From the NCBI RefSeq assembly GCF_002007205.1, contig NZ_LAZS01000009.1:62001-126000 (forward strand): a stretch of 64,000 nucleotides of DNA, read 5' to 3'. Positions 8,148-16,719 of this stretch are shown here, in pieces. The notes under the pieces were generated by a model, which was not told where the DNA came from, ran no database searches, and was given only the letters and a program-made list of their open reading frames with translations. The position numbers and the translations under genes are program-made. Source of the stretch: Ensifer adhaerens (GTDB lineage Bacteria; Pseudomonadota; Alphaproteobacteria; Rhizobiales; Rhizobiaceae). The first letter of the stretch is position 1. Every line of letters starts with the position of its first letter.

Positions 8148-8558
8148 ATGAAGCATCAAACACTTGAACAGTTGCAGGCGCTCGCCGAAATTCGTCCCGA
8201 TCCCGTCATGACGAGAACGGAACGGCTCCAGCGGTGGGCCGAACTCCTGGAAAGCAACCCCGACCGTCGGCTGGGCACGCTTTCCGGAACCGAGCGTGCG
8301 ACCGCTGCCGTTCGCCAGGCCATGCAGGTCAACGGTTCCCCCATGACCGTCGCTTTCGAGGATCCGCAATTGCGGCTCGCGGGGCTCGCCGACGACAGCT
8401 ACGGCGAAGCAAAACGCTTCTTCGAAATATCGGATCATCAGCTGCACGACATCGTCTGCGACTGCAATTTCGGCAGTTCGGTGCGTGCCGCCTATGCCGC
8501 CCGGCGGGTGCGCGCAGCCATTGGTCTTTGGCCGCGCCTGAAGGCGCTCTTTAGCTGA
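8148..8558 (+). CDS. Conserved-looking hypothetical protein
   Basis: A 136-residue soluble protein without signal peptide or membrane segment, with aggaga correctly placed before the ATG. The sequence has an N-terminal helical part (TERLQRWAELLESNP), a Gly/Ser/Thr linker and a C-terminal part with HDIVCDCNFGSS followed by an Arg/Ala-rich helix. The closely spaced Cys-Asp-Cys is noticeable, but there are too few ligands for a classical zinc finger. It is divergent from the ECF sigma gene. I do not recognise the family. Codon usage and ribosome site support a real gene. Confidence 0.7.
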   Translation: MKHQTLEQLQALAEIRPDPVMTRTERLQRWAELLESNPDRRLGTLSGTERATAAVRQAMQVNGSPMTVAFEDPQLRLAGLADDSYGEAKRFFEISDHQLHDIVCDCNFGSSVRAAYAARRVRAAIGLWPRLKALFS

Positions 8559-8924
8559 GGGCTGAGCCGGTCGGCCGGCCAAGGGGAAGCCAGGGCGCCA
8601 GCCGGACGCTTCCCTAACCTCCTCGTCTCTCGCGGGTTGCGGGATGTTCACTCGCGCCGTGCGGGCCTTTGCGCCGCTTGAGGTGCGCTGCCGCCTTGGA
8701 CAGCCGCTTGTAACGCTGGATGCGTCTCGTTCGGGCGCCGGCGTTGCTGTGTCTTCAGCAGGAGACATGAAAGCGGCGCCACCGTCCCGTCTACATGCCG
8801 CACGCCGCAAACCTAGCCCGAGGGAGTATATCGCTATCCTCCTCCCTTGCCGCATCATTCTGACAACGCCGGTGCCGCGCGGCTCGCCGGGGGTGGAGGG
8901 ATGCAGCCGCGGGAGGAGGATTTC
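8559..8924. other. Intergenic region before the amidohydrolase
   Basis: No supported gene. A 94-codon open frame on the plus strand (from 8644) lacks a ribosome site and family-like features. The segment gagggagtatatcgctatcc (about 8819-8838) is the most AT-rich part and may hold the promoter. A strong gggaggagga ribosome site lies at 8911-8920. Confidence 0.35.
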
Positions 8925-10628
8925 ATGACATTGGCAGCAGTAACCCGGGCCCTGGGCGCAACGTCCGTTCTGGCAATCATGGTTTGCACGGCGCAGCCGG
9001 TTTGGGCAGCACCTGACCTGATCGTGCTCAACGGCGACGTGCGCACCGTCGATCAGGGCAAACCGAAGGCCCAGGCATTCGCCGTCGAGAGCGGCAAGTT
9101 CACCGCGATCGGCAGCAATGACGAGATCAAGGCGCTGGCCGACGCCGAGACCAAGGTGATCGACGCCGGCGGCAAGACGGTGACGCCGGGCTTCATCGAC
9201 GGCCACACGCACTTGACGTCGGGCATGGACATGGTGACCGGTGTCGACCTCTCCTACATCCCGGACAAGAAGACCTGGCTTCAAAAGATCAAGGAGGCCG
9301 ATCAGCGCCTACCCAAGGGCGTATGGCTGATGGGTGGCGGCTGGGACTACACGCTCGGCGAAGGCAAGCTGCCGACCAAGGAAGATCTCGACGCAGTGGT
9401 GCCGGATCGCGTCGTGATTTTGCGCGACATCGATTTCCATTCCTACTGGGTCAATTCCAAGGCACTCGAAGTGGGCGGTGTGACCGCGACCTCCAAGGTC
9501 GAGGAGGGCGGCGAGGTCGTGCTGAATGACAAGGGCGAGCCGAGCGGCATTCTGCTTGAAAGCGCCGGCGATCTCGTCGAGAAGCATCGGCCGGTGGTTC
9601 CCGATGCGGAGCGCCGCAAAGCCCTGCTGCAAACGATGAAGTTTGCCAACAGCCTCGGCATCACCGGCGTCAACGACATGTCCGATCTCGCTGCCGTCCA
9701 TGACTATGCTGCCATCCTCGCCGAGAAGAAGTTGCCGCTCCGCGTCTGGTACGGCTTCTTCGAGGGCGACCCGAAGAAGATCGCGGCAGCGGTCAAGGAT
9801 CGCGACGAGGTCGACAAGGTGGCTGCCGATTCCGGCGAGCAGGAGGTCAAGGGGCCGCTGCTCAAGCTCGGCTACACCAAGTCGGTGATCGACGGCGTGC
9901 TCTCGACGCGCACCGCTTATATGCATGCGGACTATTCCGACCAGCACGGCTGGAAGGGCAAGCCCTTCGAAACCAAGGAACAGTTGGCGGCAGCCATCAG
10001 GGCCTCCAACGAAAACGGCTTCCCGACAGCGGTGCATGCGATCGGTGACGGCGGCGTCGGCCTGGTGCTCGACGCCTTCGCCGAAGCGTCGGTGCCGCGG
10101 CAGCAGCCCAACCGCATCGAGCATATCGAAGTGGTCGAGACCAAGGACATCCAGCGCTTCAAGGATCTCGGCGTCGTCGCTTCGATGCAGCCGAACCATG
10201 CGACCGGTACGATCGGCAAATACATCACCGAACGCATCGGCACGGATCGCGAGCCGCGGGCCTATGTCTGGCATTCGATGCTCGATGCCGGCGTGCCGCT
10301 GGTGTTCGGCTCGGACTGGCCGACATCGCCGCTGAGCCCGCTCACCCAGATCAACGACGCCGTCTTCCGCGAGAGCCCGTTCGGCCTCGGTGACGGTCCC
10401 TGGCATCCGGAACAGGCCGTCAGCTTCGACCAGGCGCTGCATGGCCTGACGCAGGCCGGTGCGGACATGACGCCCTGGGGAGCTGAGATCGGCTCGATCA
10501 GCGTCGGCAAGTGGGCGGATTTCGTCGTGATCGACGGCACGTTGCCGGATCCGCTCGACCGCTCGATCCGCGAACGCAAGGTGGAGGCGACCTATCTCGC
10601 CGGAAACGAGGTCTATCGCCGGCCCTGA
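8925..10628 (+). CDS. Exported amidohydrolase family 3 protein (YtcJ-like)
   Basis: A 567-residue metal-dependent hydrolase of the amidohydrolase superfamily. The start at 8925 gives a signal peptide (hydrophobic core ATSVLAIMVCTAQPVWA, cleavage before APDLIVLNG) and has a near-ideal gggaggagga site. Metal-binding motifs are visible: GFIDGHTHLTSG near residue 70, HAIGDGG near 370, RIEHIE near 395 and GSDWPTSPL near 470. Family members act on N-substituted formamides or other cyclic and linear amides, so the substrate is unknown. Secretion is unusual enough to be worth noting but is seen in this family. It is probably monocistronic, as a strong hairpin follows at 10730. Confidence 0.9.
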   Translation: MTLAAVTRALGATSVLAIMVCTAQPVWAAPDLIVLNGDVRTVDQGKPKAQAFAVESGKFTAIGSNDEIKALADAETKVIDAGGKTVTPGFIDGHTHLTSGMDMVTGVDLSYIPDKKTWLQKIKEADQRLPKGVWLMGGGWDYTLGEGKLPTKEDLDAVVPDRVVILRDIDFHSYWVNSKALEVGGVTATSKVEEGGEVVLNDKGEPSGILLESAGDLVEKHRPVVPDAERRKALLQTMKFANSLGITGVNDMSDLAAVHDYAAILAEKKLPLRVWYGFFEGDPKKIAAAVKDRDEVDKVAADSGEQEVKGPLLKLGYTKSVIDGVLSTRTAYMHADYSDQHGWKGKPFETKEQLAAAIRASNENGFPTAVHAIGDGGVGLVLDAFAEASVPRQQPNRIEHIEVVETKDIQRFKDLGVVASMQPNHATGTIGKYITERIGTDREPRAYVWHSMLDAGVPLVFGSDWPTSPLSPLTQINDAVFRESPFGLGDGPWHPEQAVSFDQALHGLTQAGADMTPWGAEIGSISVGKWADFVVIDGTLPDPLDRSIRERKVEATYLAGNEVYRRP

Positions 10629-10729
10629 CTGCGGAGCGGAGGCGTCCGTCCCGATTTATCGCCTGCGCGGTGACGGCGATCGAGGCAGGAAGCCTGTGGT
10701 CGGTAGACCGTACCTTGTCTTGACCAGTT

Positions 10730-10754
10730 CGGCCGGCGCCCATGGCGCCGGCCG
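10730..10754 (+). terminator. Strong hairpin terminator after the amidohydrolase
   Basis: An 11-base perfect stem (cggccggcgcc / ggcgccggccg) with a 3-base CAT loop is followed by atttgt, 101 bases after the stop codon. It is very stable, and its short T-rich tail makes it a plausible intrinsic terminator. Confidence 0.65.
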
Positions 10755-10782
10755 ATTTGTCATGCCGGGACGGCTGGCGACA

Positions 10783-10877
10783 CTACAGCGCCGCGCGTCT
10801 TATCAGACGCGCAAAGGTCGCTGTAGAACTTTGAGTTGCTGCATGTTTTTATCCTTTAATCGGCTACGATTAAAGGA
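10783..10877. repeat. Rhizobial-type palindromic intergenic repeat (two-part copy)
   Basis: Part one (10783-10826): outer arms ctacagcg/cgctgtag enclose inner arms gcgcgtct/agacgcgc. Part two (10852-10877): TCCTTTAATCG-gcta-CGATTAAAGGA, a perfect 11-base stem. The arms and the sequence between resemble a repeated element I recall from Sinorhizobium and Rhizobium intergenic regions (RIME/ABC-type palindromes). A related copy of part one is at 61019-61060 in this window. It lies just upstream of a LysR gene, so it may affect that transcript's leader. Confidence 0.7.
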
Positions 10878-10957
10878 AACAGGCAGTAGCTTAGTGCATG
10901 AAAATACATAATAATTGTGCTTCACTTTGAGATCTTTGAAGCTAAAGGCGCGTTGGA

Positions 10958-11893
10958 ATGGCGTTGGATTCGTTGGATGTGCGGCTGCTGCGGATTTTTG
11001 TGACGATTGTCGAGGCAGGCGGTTTTGCGGCAGCGCAGGGAGAGCTCAACCTGTCGCTCTCGACGATTTCCAACCATATCTCGGCGCTGGAGAGCCGCCT
11101 GGGCCTGATCCTCTGCCAGCGGGGCCGGTCCGGTTTCCGCCTCACCGAGGAGGGGCGCGCCGTCTACGAGGAGGCGAAGCGGCTGTTCGGTACGATCGAC
11201 CAGTTCGATATCCGCATGAAGGGCTTGCAGCACCGGCTGAACGGCACGCTCTCGATAGGCCTCATCGACAACACCCTTTCGGACCCGGCCTCCCGCCTCA
11301 ATCGTGTCTTTGCCCGGATGACGGACGAAGCACCCGAAGTGGCGCTTTCGATCGTCACCCGGCCGCCGCATGAACTGCTGCGCGACGTGATAACGGGCGA
11401 GCTTCACATCGCGATCGCCAGCTTCCCGCGCACGACGCTGGGGCTCGAATATGTCGATCTTTACGAGGAGACGCAGCGCTTCTATTGCGGCGCAGAACAT
11501 CCGTTGTTTTCCCGCGACGACAGCACGATCGAGATCGATGACATCCGGTCCTACAATCTGATCGGTCGCTCCTACTGGAATGCCCGCGACCTCAAGATCT
11601 TCTCGATCGCCAATCCGCGCGCGACGGTCAGCGACATGGAGGCGGAGGCGCGGCTGATCCTGTCGGGCCGCTATCTGGGTTACCTGCCCGATCACTTCGC
11701 CAGCCGCTATGTCAGCCAGGGGCTGCTGCGGCCGATCCGCCCGGATCTCTTCAGCTACAAGGCGCCGTTCCAGGTCGCCTTCGACAAGTCGCGCGCCAAG
11801 TCCGGCCTGGTTCCGTTCTTCGTGAAACTGCTGACGAGCGAGTTCGGCGTTCCGCAGTCCGGCCGAGGCGCTTCGCGGATGCGCGCAGAATGA
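10958..11893 (+). CDS. LysR family transcriptional regulator
   Basis: A 311-residue LysR-type regulator. The N-terminal winged helix-turn-helix occupies residues 1-65 (LRIFVTIVEAGGFAAAQGELNLSLSTISNHISALE), and the rest is the periplasmic-binding-like co-inducer domain. It is close in style to regulators of amidohydrolase or amino-acid loci. The upstream amidohydrolase (same strand, but separated by a terminator and repeat) is the only obvious nearby target. It is convergent with the carbamoyltransferase cassette. The ligand is unknown. Confidence 0.9.
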   Translation: MALDSLDVRLLRIFVTIVEAGGFAAAQGELNLSLSTISNHISALESRLGLILCQRGRSGFRLTEEGRAVYEEAKRLFGTIDQFDIRMKGLQHRLNGTLSIGLIDNTLSDPASRLNRVFARMTDEAPEVALSIVTRPPHELLRDVITGELHIAIASFPRTTLGLEYVDLYEETQRFYCGAEHPLFSRDDSTIEIDDIRSYNLIGRSYWNARDLKIFSIANPRATVSDMEAEARLILSGRYLGYLPDHFASRYVSQGLLRPIRPDLFSYKAPFQVAFDKSRAKSGLVPFFVKLLTSEFGVPQSGRGASRMRAE

Positions 11894-11926
11894 TGAGACA
11901 CCGGGCCGCCGCTTGCGACCCGGTGT
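11894..11926. terminator. Bidirectional hairpin between convergent genes
   Basis: A 10-base perfect stem (agacaccggg / cccggtgtct) with a 13-base loop directly follows the LysR stop codon and lies 31 bases from the stop of the convergent carbamoyltransferase. It has no long T-tract. Confidence 0.5.
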
Positions 11927-11956
11927 CTTGAATGGCAGCAACTTAGCCCGGCCGTC

Positions 11957-13789
11957 CTAGTCGAGCTCGAAGTTTTCCTTGTAATCCTGCTTCAGATGCG
12001 CCGGCTGTTCTTCCTTCTTCAGCACGCAATTGCCGACGACGAGGCGCTCGATCTCCGTTCCCATGAAGCAGCGATAGGCGTCTTCCGGATTGCAGACGAT
12101 TGGCTCGCCACGCACATTGAAGCTCGTATTGACGAGCACCGGGCAGCCGGTGCGCGCCTTGAAGCGTGTCAAAAGCTCCCAATAGCGCGGATTGGTTTCG
12201 CGGTGCACCGTCTGGATACGGGCGGAGTAATCGACATGCGTCACAGCCGGAATTTCCGATCGCGGCACGTTGAGGAGATCGATGCCGAACAGATTCTCCT
12301 GCGGATGGTTGGCGTGCAGGCGCCGGCTTTCCAGCACGTCGCCGACGAGCAGCATGTACGGGCTGTCCTTGTCGATGTCGAACCAGTCGGCGACGTCCTC
12401 GCGCCTTACCGACGGAGCGAAGGGGCGGAAGCTCTCGCGGTACTTGACCTTAAGGTTGAGCATCTTCTGCATGGTCGGAGAGCGTGCATCGCCGAGGATG
12501 GAGCGCCCGCCGAGTGCGCGCGGGCCGAATTCCATTCGACCCTGCATCCAACCGACGGCCTTTTCCTCGGCCAGCGCCGAAACCGTGGACGAGGTAACGT
12601 CCTCGTCCGAGAGGACCTCGAACTTGGCGCCCGCGGCGGCAAGCCGCTGTTCGACCTCGCCCTGCTCGAAAGCAGGTCCGAGATAGGAGCCGGACATCGC
12701 GTCGCCATCCTTCGTCGTGCGCGTGCTCCCGAGGTACTCGTACCAAACGGAAAGCGCTGCTCCGAGCGCGCCACCCGCATCGCCGGCGGCAGGCTGGATC
12801 CAGATGTCGTCGAAGATCCCGGCCTTCAGCAGCTTGCCGTTGGCGACGCAGTTGAGTGCGACGCCGCCCGCAAGGCATAGGTTCTTCTCGCCCGTCTGGC
12901 GCCGGGCAAAGCGCGCGAGCCGCATGACCGCCTCTTCGGTCACGACCTGCACCGAGGCCGCCAGGTCCATCTCACGCTGGGTCAGAGGCGCTTCCGGCTT
13001 GCGGGGCTCGCCTCCGAAGAGATCGTGAAAGGCCGGCGAGGTCATCCTCAGGCCCGTGCAATAGCCGAAATAGTGCTGGTCCAGACGGAAGGAGCCGTCC
13101 TCCTTGAGATCGATCAGGTTGTCGAGGATCGTCTGCGCGAACCGCGGCCGCCCATAGGGCGCGAGCCCCATGACCTTGTACTCGCCCGAATTGACCTTGA
13201 AGCCGGTATAGTAGGTGAAGGCCGAATAGAGCAGGCCGAGGGAGTGCGGGAAATGCACTTCCTTCAGGAAGTCGAGGCGATTGTCGTGGCCATGGGCAAG
13301 CGACGTGGTGCACCACTCGCCGACGCCATCCATGGTGAGGACGGCGGCGGATGCGAAGGGCGAGGGGAAGAAGGCGCTGGCCGCATGGGACTGGTGGTGC
13401 TCGGTGAAAAGCAGCGAGCCGTCCCATTCCTTCTTGCCGGCGAGCTTGCCGAGATCCTTTCGCAGCATCGTCTTCTGGAACAGCTTTTCCTTGATCCAGA
13501 CCGGCATCGCCACGCGGAACGAACTGAAGCCGTGCGGCACTGTCGCAAGATAGGTCTCGACGAGCCGCTCGAACTTCAGGAACGGCTTTTCGTAGAAGAC
13601 GACATGATCGATGTCGTTCATGGTGCAGCCTGCTTCCGACAAGCAGTATTCGATTGCCCGCGCCGGAAAATCCGGGTCGTGTTTCCGGCGCGTGAAGCGT
13701 TCTTCCTGCGCGGCGGCTACGATGCGCCCGTCTTCGACGAGCGCGGCCGCGCTATCGTGGTAAAAGGCCGAGATACCGAGGATACGCAC
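11957..13789 (-). CDS. Carbamoyltransferase, NodU/CmcH/TobZ family
   Basis: A 610-residue O-carbamoyltransferase. It transfers a carbamoyl group from carbamoyl phosphate, through carbamoyl-AMP, to a hydroxyl of a sugar or natural product in the cytoplasm. The N-terminal kinase-like domain begins MRILGISAFYHDSAAALVEDG and holds the histidine-rich TEHHQSHAASAF motif near residue 115 and NLCLAGGVALNCVANGK near residue 305. The C-terminal domain (about 400-590) contains FGPRALGGRSIL and NTSFNVRGEPIV. The length is standard. Upstream, with 12- and 46-base gaps, are genes for a DUF5989 protein and an SxtJ-like membrane protein, a combination typical of exported-glycan or metabolite clusters. The acceptor is unknown. 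There is no nod box or other nod gene nearby, so nodulation factor is not implied. Confidence 0.93.
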   Translation of the reverse strand: MRILGISAFYHDSAAALVEDGRIVAAAQEERFTRRKHDPDFPARAIEYCLSEAGCTMNDIDHVVFYEKPFLKFERLVETYLATVPHGFSSFRVAMPVWIKEKLFQKTMLRKDLGKLAGKKEWDGSLLFTEHHQSHAASAFFPSPFASAAVLTMDGVGEWCTTSLAHGHDNRLDFLKEVHFPHSLGLLYSAFTYYTGFKVNSGEYKVMGLAPYGRPRFAQTILDNLIDLKEDGSFRLDQHYFGYCTGLRMTSPAFHDLFGGEPRKPEAPLTQREMDLAASVQVVTEEAVMRLARFARRQTGEKNLCLAGGVALNCVANGKLLKAGIFDDIWIQPAAGDAGGALGAALSVWYEYLGSTRTTKDGDAMSGSYLGPAFEQGEVEQRLAAAGAKFEVLSDEDVTSSTVSALAEEKAVGWMQGRMEFGPRALGGRSILGDARSPTMQKMLNLKVKYRESFRPFAPSVRREDVADWFDIDKDSPYMLLVGDVLESRRLHANHPQENLFGIDLLNVPRSEIPAVTHVDYSARIQTVHRETNPRYWELLTRFKARTGCPVLVNTSFNVRGEPIVCNPEDAYRCFMGTEIERLVVGNCVLKKEEQPAHLKQDYKENFELD

Positions 13790-13801
13790 GATCGAGCCGC
13801 C

Positions 13802-13951
13802 TCAGAACAGCGTGTAGATGAAGGGGGCGACAGCCGTTCCCTGCGTCAGTACCACCAGGGTTCCGAAGATGGTCGTCATGACCAGGATCGGCAGCAACCA
13901 GTATTTCTTCCGGTGGCCCATGTAAGACAGGAGTTCCCTAGCAAGGTCCAT
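13802..13951 (-). CDS. DUF5989 small membrane protein (49 residues)
   Basis: A 49-residue protein, MDLARELLSYMGHRKKYWLL..., with a basic GHRKKYW patch followed by one hydrophobic segment (residues 18-40, LLPILVMTTIFGTLVVL) and the short tail TAVAPFIYTLF. This pattern is that of the DUF5989 family, found next to SxtJ-like and carbamoyltransferase genes. The basic patch suggests an N-in single-span protein. It ends 12 bases before the carbamoyltransferase start and is preceded by 46 bases from the SxtJ-like gene. The ribosome site (gagga) is 7 bases upstream. It was recognised by reading the gap. Its function is unknown, possibly as a scaffold for the membrane complex. Confidence 0.85.
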   Translation of the reverse strand: MDLARELLSYMGHRKKYWLLPILVMTTIFGTLVVLTQGTAVAPFIYTLF

Positions 13952-13997
13952 TTTCGTGTCCTCTGTCCGATACAATAAGGGATAGGTTCTTCAAAAT

Positions 13998-14429
13998 TCA
14001 GAACTGGTTTTTCATCGTTGCCTGGGCAGCTTCGCCCTGTGGCTTGTCGATCCAATAGGTCTTGGCGTTCTTGTCGAACTGTGCGGCCAGCGCGTCATGC
14101 CCGCGCAGCCTGAGATAGAAGCCGATCGGCAAGAACGTCGTGACGTAGATCAGGAACATCACGACGGGATTGACGATCTTGAAAAGGACGAGACCGAGCT
14201 GCATCCAGAGGTGGTTGGCGCGCGTCAGGGTCGAGGGCGCGATGAACGCCAGGACGACAAGAACCGCGCCGATCACGGCAATGACCGCCGTCACCGTGGT
14301 TATCTCGGAAGCCCGCCACCATTTCACGAGGGCGATCAGTATGAGGATGCCGCCGACGGTATAGCCGAAACTTCTGTTCGACGGTCCTTCCGGGAGCTTC
14401 TCGTTGAGTGATCCGTGAGAAATGCTCAT
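13998..14429 (-). CDS. SxtJ family membrane protein
   Basis: A 143-residue integral membrane protein with three to four hydrophobic segments (about residues 21-37, 47-65, 78-105). It contains the family-like stretch LTRANHLWMQLGLVLFKIVNPVVM. SxtJ was named from cyanobacterial saxitoxin clusters, where it accompanies an O-carbamoyltransferase. The biochemical role is unknown. The start at 14429 has gaggtggga upstream; an in-frame ATG at 14444 does not. It is the first gene of the cassette SxtJ-like, DUF5989, carbamoyltransferase. Confidence 0.85.
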   Translation of the reverse strand: MSISHGSLNEKLPEGPSNRSFGYTVGGILILIALVKWWRASEITTVTAVIAVIGAVLVVLAFIAPSTLTRANHLWMQLGLVLFKIVNPVVMFLIYVTTFLPIGFYLRLRGHDALAAQFDKNAKTYWIDKPQGEAAQATMKNQF

Positions 14430-14910
14430 TGCTTCCCACCTCAAAGCGGTTAGCTAAAAAACGCACAATTTTCACTGTGCCGACGAATGAAAAACTTTTT
14501 AGTCATTTATATTGAGAGAATATGAGCGGCAAATACTCGGATAGGTCAATATGCCAATGGATATAGAAGGTCATAGCCGCCTTCCGATTCTTGGCGCAGG
14601 CGCCTGATACTCGGGCCGATGCCCGCTGGTCGGTCTTGTTCCAAGGCATGCCTGCGAGGAGGCAAGGTTCGTGAGGTCCGGGCGCGTGTCCGTAACCTTG
14701 GCTATACTGGTGGCGAATGCATTTGAGCGCTGGACAGGACGAGCGTATGCTGGCGACACTTGAATATGCAGATTGTAGCGGCCGCCAGGGCCGTGCCGTC
14801 GCCTTCGTCGAAGATGCGGCTGGCGCCGGTCCAGGGCCGCGATATGATTTATTCTCGCTCGTCACGCGCAGGGTTGTTTTCCGAGGGGCGGCGCAGAGCG
14901 GAGACATGGC
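14430..14910. other. Divergent promoter region, SxtJ cassette / histidine kinase
   Basis: A 481-base gap between divergent transcripts. The 14450-14570 part is AT-rich, with stretches such as aaaaactttttag and tttatattgag that suit promoters for the leftward cassette. An imperfect dyad at 14548-14565 resembles the perfect dyad at 17472-17489. The 14570-14910 part is GC-rich and has open frames on both strands, none with a ribosome site plus family character. I see no supported gene. Confidence 0.45.
14548..14565. promoter_or_regulatory. Candidate response-regulator site (imperfect dyad)
   Basis: aatatgccaatggatata matches 13 of 18 positions of the perfect palindrome at 17472-17489. It lies 119 bases upstream of the SxtJ-like start, in the shared divergent promoter region. 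Binding by the adjacent response regulator is an inference. Confidence 0.3.
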
Positions 14911-16719
14911 ATGAAGCCTGAGCCGTCAGATCGTTTCAGCGCCCGCCCCGTGAGCCCGGCGGCGGCCCCGCCGCCGCACGTGGCAGGCGCGCCGATAGAC
15001 GTGGACCAGGCCTCCGGCCGCAAGGTCTGGGCGAACACCTTCCGGGCGCGCTCCGACAAGGTGATCGCCGTCGGGCGGATCCTGCTGGCCGCCGGCAGCG
15101 TGTGGATCGCCTGGCTTGATTCCGTTCACGTACCGCTGCCGCCCGAGCCCATCTACTTCCTGCTGATGGGCTATCTCTTCTACGCGCTCGCGGCGGCCTA
15201 CCTCGTCTGGCGCACGGAGATTTCCCGGGTGCGGGGAACGCTGGTGCGCCACATCATCGATGTCGCCGCCTTCGCGACCTTCATGTCGATGACCGACGGT
15301 CCGGCGAGCCCGTTCTTCATGCTGATGCCGTTCACGTTGCTTTCCGCGACGCTGCATTGGCGCTGGCGCGGGGCGCTCTATACCGGTCTCGTCTGTCTGG
15401 CGGCGTTGCTCTACCTCGGCTACTTCGACACCGGCGACCTGTTCGATCCGGATCAAGATACGACCACGAACGCATCGCGGATTCTCTTCATACTCGTCGC
15501 TGCGACGTTGCTCGTCTGGCTCGGCGCGCACCAGGAAGCCGTCCGGGCCGAGCTCCTGCGACTGGTCCAGAGGACACCGAGCCAGCCGCGCGGCCGCGAG
15601 TGGCCCGCGCGCGCGGCACTCGACTATGCCGCTCATGTGATGCTGGTGCCGCGGGCGCTCCTGTTGTGGACCGACGCGGAGGAGCCCTGGACCTATGTGG
15701 CCTTGTGGAACGAAGGCGAACTCGAGGTCACGCAGATGCCGCCCGATGCCTTCGGCTCCTGGACCGACGAGAAATTGCTGCGCAGCAGCCTGCTGATCAT
15801 CGAGGCCACCCGCGGTCGCCTTCTCGTCCATGCGGGCGAGGGGCGGTTTCATCAATGGACGGACCCCGAGCCGCCGATCTCGCCGGCTCTCGTCGAGGCT
15901 TTCAAGATCAACTCGGCAGTCTCGACCTTTTTCCAGGTCGACGACCTGCAGGCACGCCTCTTCGTATTGGAGCCGCCCGCGCTCACGCTCGACGACGTGG
16001 CGATCGCGGAAATCATCGCCGACAGGGTGAAGGCGCTGTTCGAACAGGCGATCCTGGTGCGACGACTGAGCGACGAGGCGGCCGTGGACGAGCGCATCCG
16101 CATCGGTCGCGATCTGCACGACGGCGTGCTTCAGGCGCTTGCGGGCACTGCGCTGCAGCTTCAGTCGCTGCGCAAGCTCAAGGATGCGGGCCCGGATGTA
16201 ATTGCCGAACGCCTGGAGGCGATCCAGACGATGCTGCTCGAAGAGCAGCGGGAACTTCGCGGCTTCATCCGCGCGCTCGAGCCGGGCGGCAATCTCCAGG
16301 TTGCCGGCGAAATGCAACTTGAGCGGCAGCTTGAAGCGGTTGCCGCGCGGCTGCGGCAGCAATGGCAAATCGACGTCTCGATCGCGTTCGACCCGCCGTC
16401 CGGCATCGATCTGCCGCTGGCGCTGACCTACGAGCTTGCGCGCATGACCTCCGAAGCGACCGCTAACGCGGTCAGGCACGGCGGAGCGCAGAAGGTCAGG
16501 ATCACGGTCAGGATCGACAACGGATCGATCGTGCTGACGATCGACGACAACGGGATCGGCTTCGGTTATTCCGAGCGTCTTGACCATGCCGAGCTGGAAC
16601 GTGAAAAAATCGGCCCCCGAAGCCTGCGGGAACGGGCGACGGCGCGTGGTGGAAAGCTTGCGATAGAAAGGATAGCGGAATGGACTCGGGTGGTGGTCAT
16701 GCTGCCAATGCCGCAATAG
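14911..16719 (+). CDS. Membrane sensor histidine kinase, NarX/DegS type (HisKA_3)
   Basis: A 602-residue kinase. A roughly 45-residue Pro/Ala-rich cytoplasmic N-terminus is followed by about five hydrophobic segments (residues 50-210) without a large periplasmic domain, so it probably senses a membrane or intramembrane signal. A GAF-like region occupies about residues 230-375. The phosphoacceptor is His403 in RIGRDLHDGVLQAL, typical of HisKA_3. The ATP-binding domain has EATANAVRHGG near 515 and DDNGIGF near 545. It overlaps its response regulator by 40 bases. The neighbours on either side (carbamoyltransferase cassette, SGNH proteins) suggest the pair controls surface-related genes, which is inferred from position only. 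Confidence 0.9.
   Translation: MKPEPSDRFSARPVSPAAAPPPHVAGAPIDVDQASGRKVWANTFRARSDKVIAVGRILLAAGSVWIAWLDSVHVPLPPEPIYFLLMGYLFYALAAAYLVWRTEISRVRGTLVRHIIDVAAFATFMSMTDGPASPFFMLMPFTLLSATLHWRWRGALYTGLVCLAALLYLGYFDTGDLFDPDQDTTTNASRILFILVAATLLVWLGAHQEAVRAELLRLVQRTPSQPRGREWPARAALDYAAHVMLVPRALLLWTDAEEPWTYVALWNEGELEVTQMPPDAFGSWTDEKLLRSSLLIIEATRGRLLVHAGEGRFHQWTDPEPPISPALVEAFKINSAVSTFFQVDDLQARLFVLEPPALTLDDVAIAEIIADRVKALFEQAILVRRLSDEAAVDERIRIGRDLHDGVLQALAGTALQLQSLRKLKDAGPDVIAERLEAIQTMLLEEQRELRGFIRALEPGGNLQVAGEMQLERQLEAVAARLRQQWQIDVSIAFDPPSGIDLPLALTYELARMTSEATANAVRHGGAQKVRITVRIDNGSIVLTIDDNGIGFGYSERLDHAELEREKIGPRSLRERATARGGKLAIERIAEWTRVVVMLPMPQ

Noticed and set aside
8644..8928. 94-codon plus-strand open frame before the amidohydrolase
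   Set aside because: No ribosome site, and it overlaps the amidohydrolase start; the composition looks random.
11957..13789. Carbamoyltransferase as evidence for a nodulation gene cluster
   Set aside because: No nodABC-type genes or nod box seen within the window; the DUF5989 and SxtJ partners point to another product.
14503..14907. 134-codon minus-strand open frame in the divergent promoter region
   Set aside because: No ribosome site, irregular composition, and it covers the promoter side of the histidine kinase gene.
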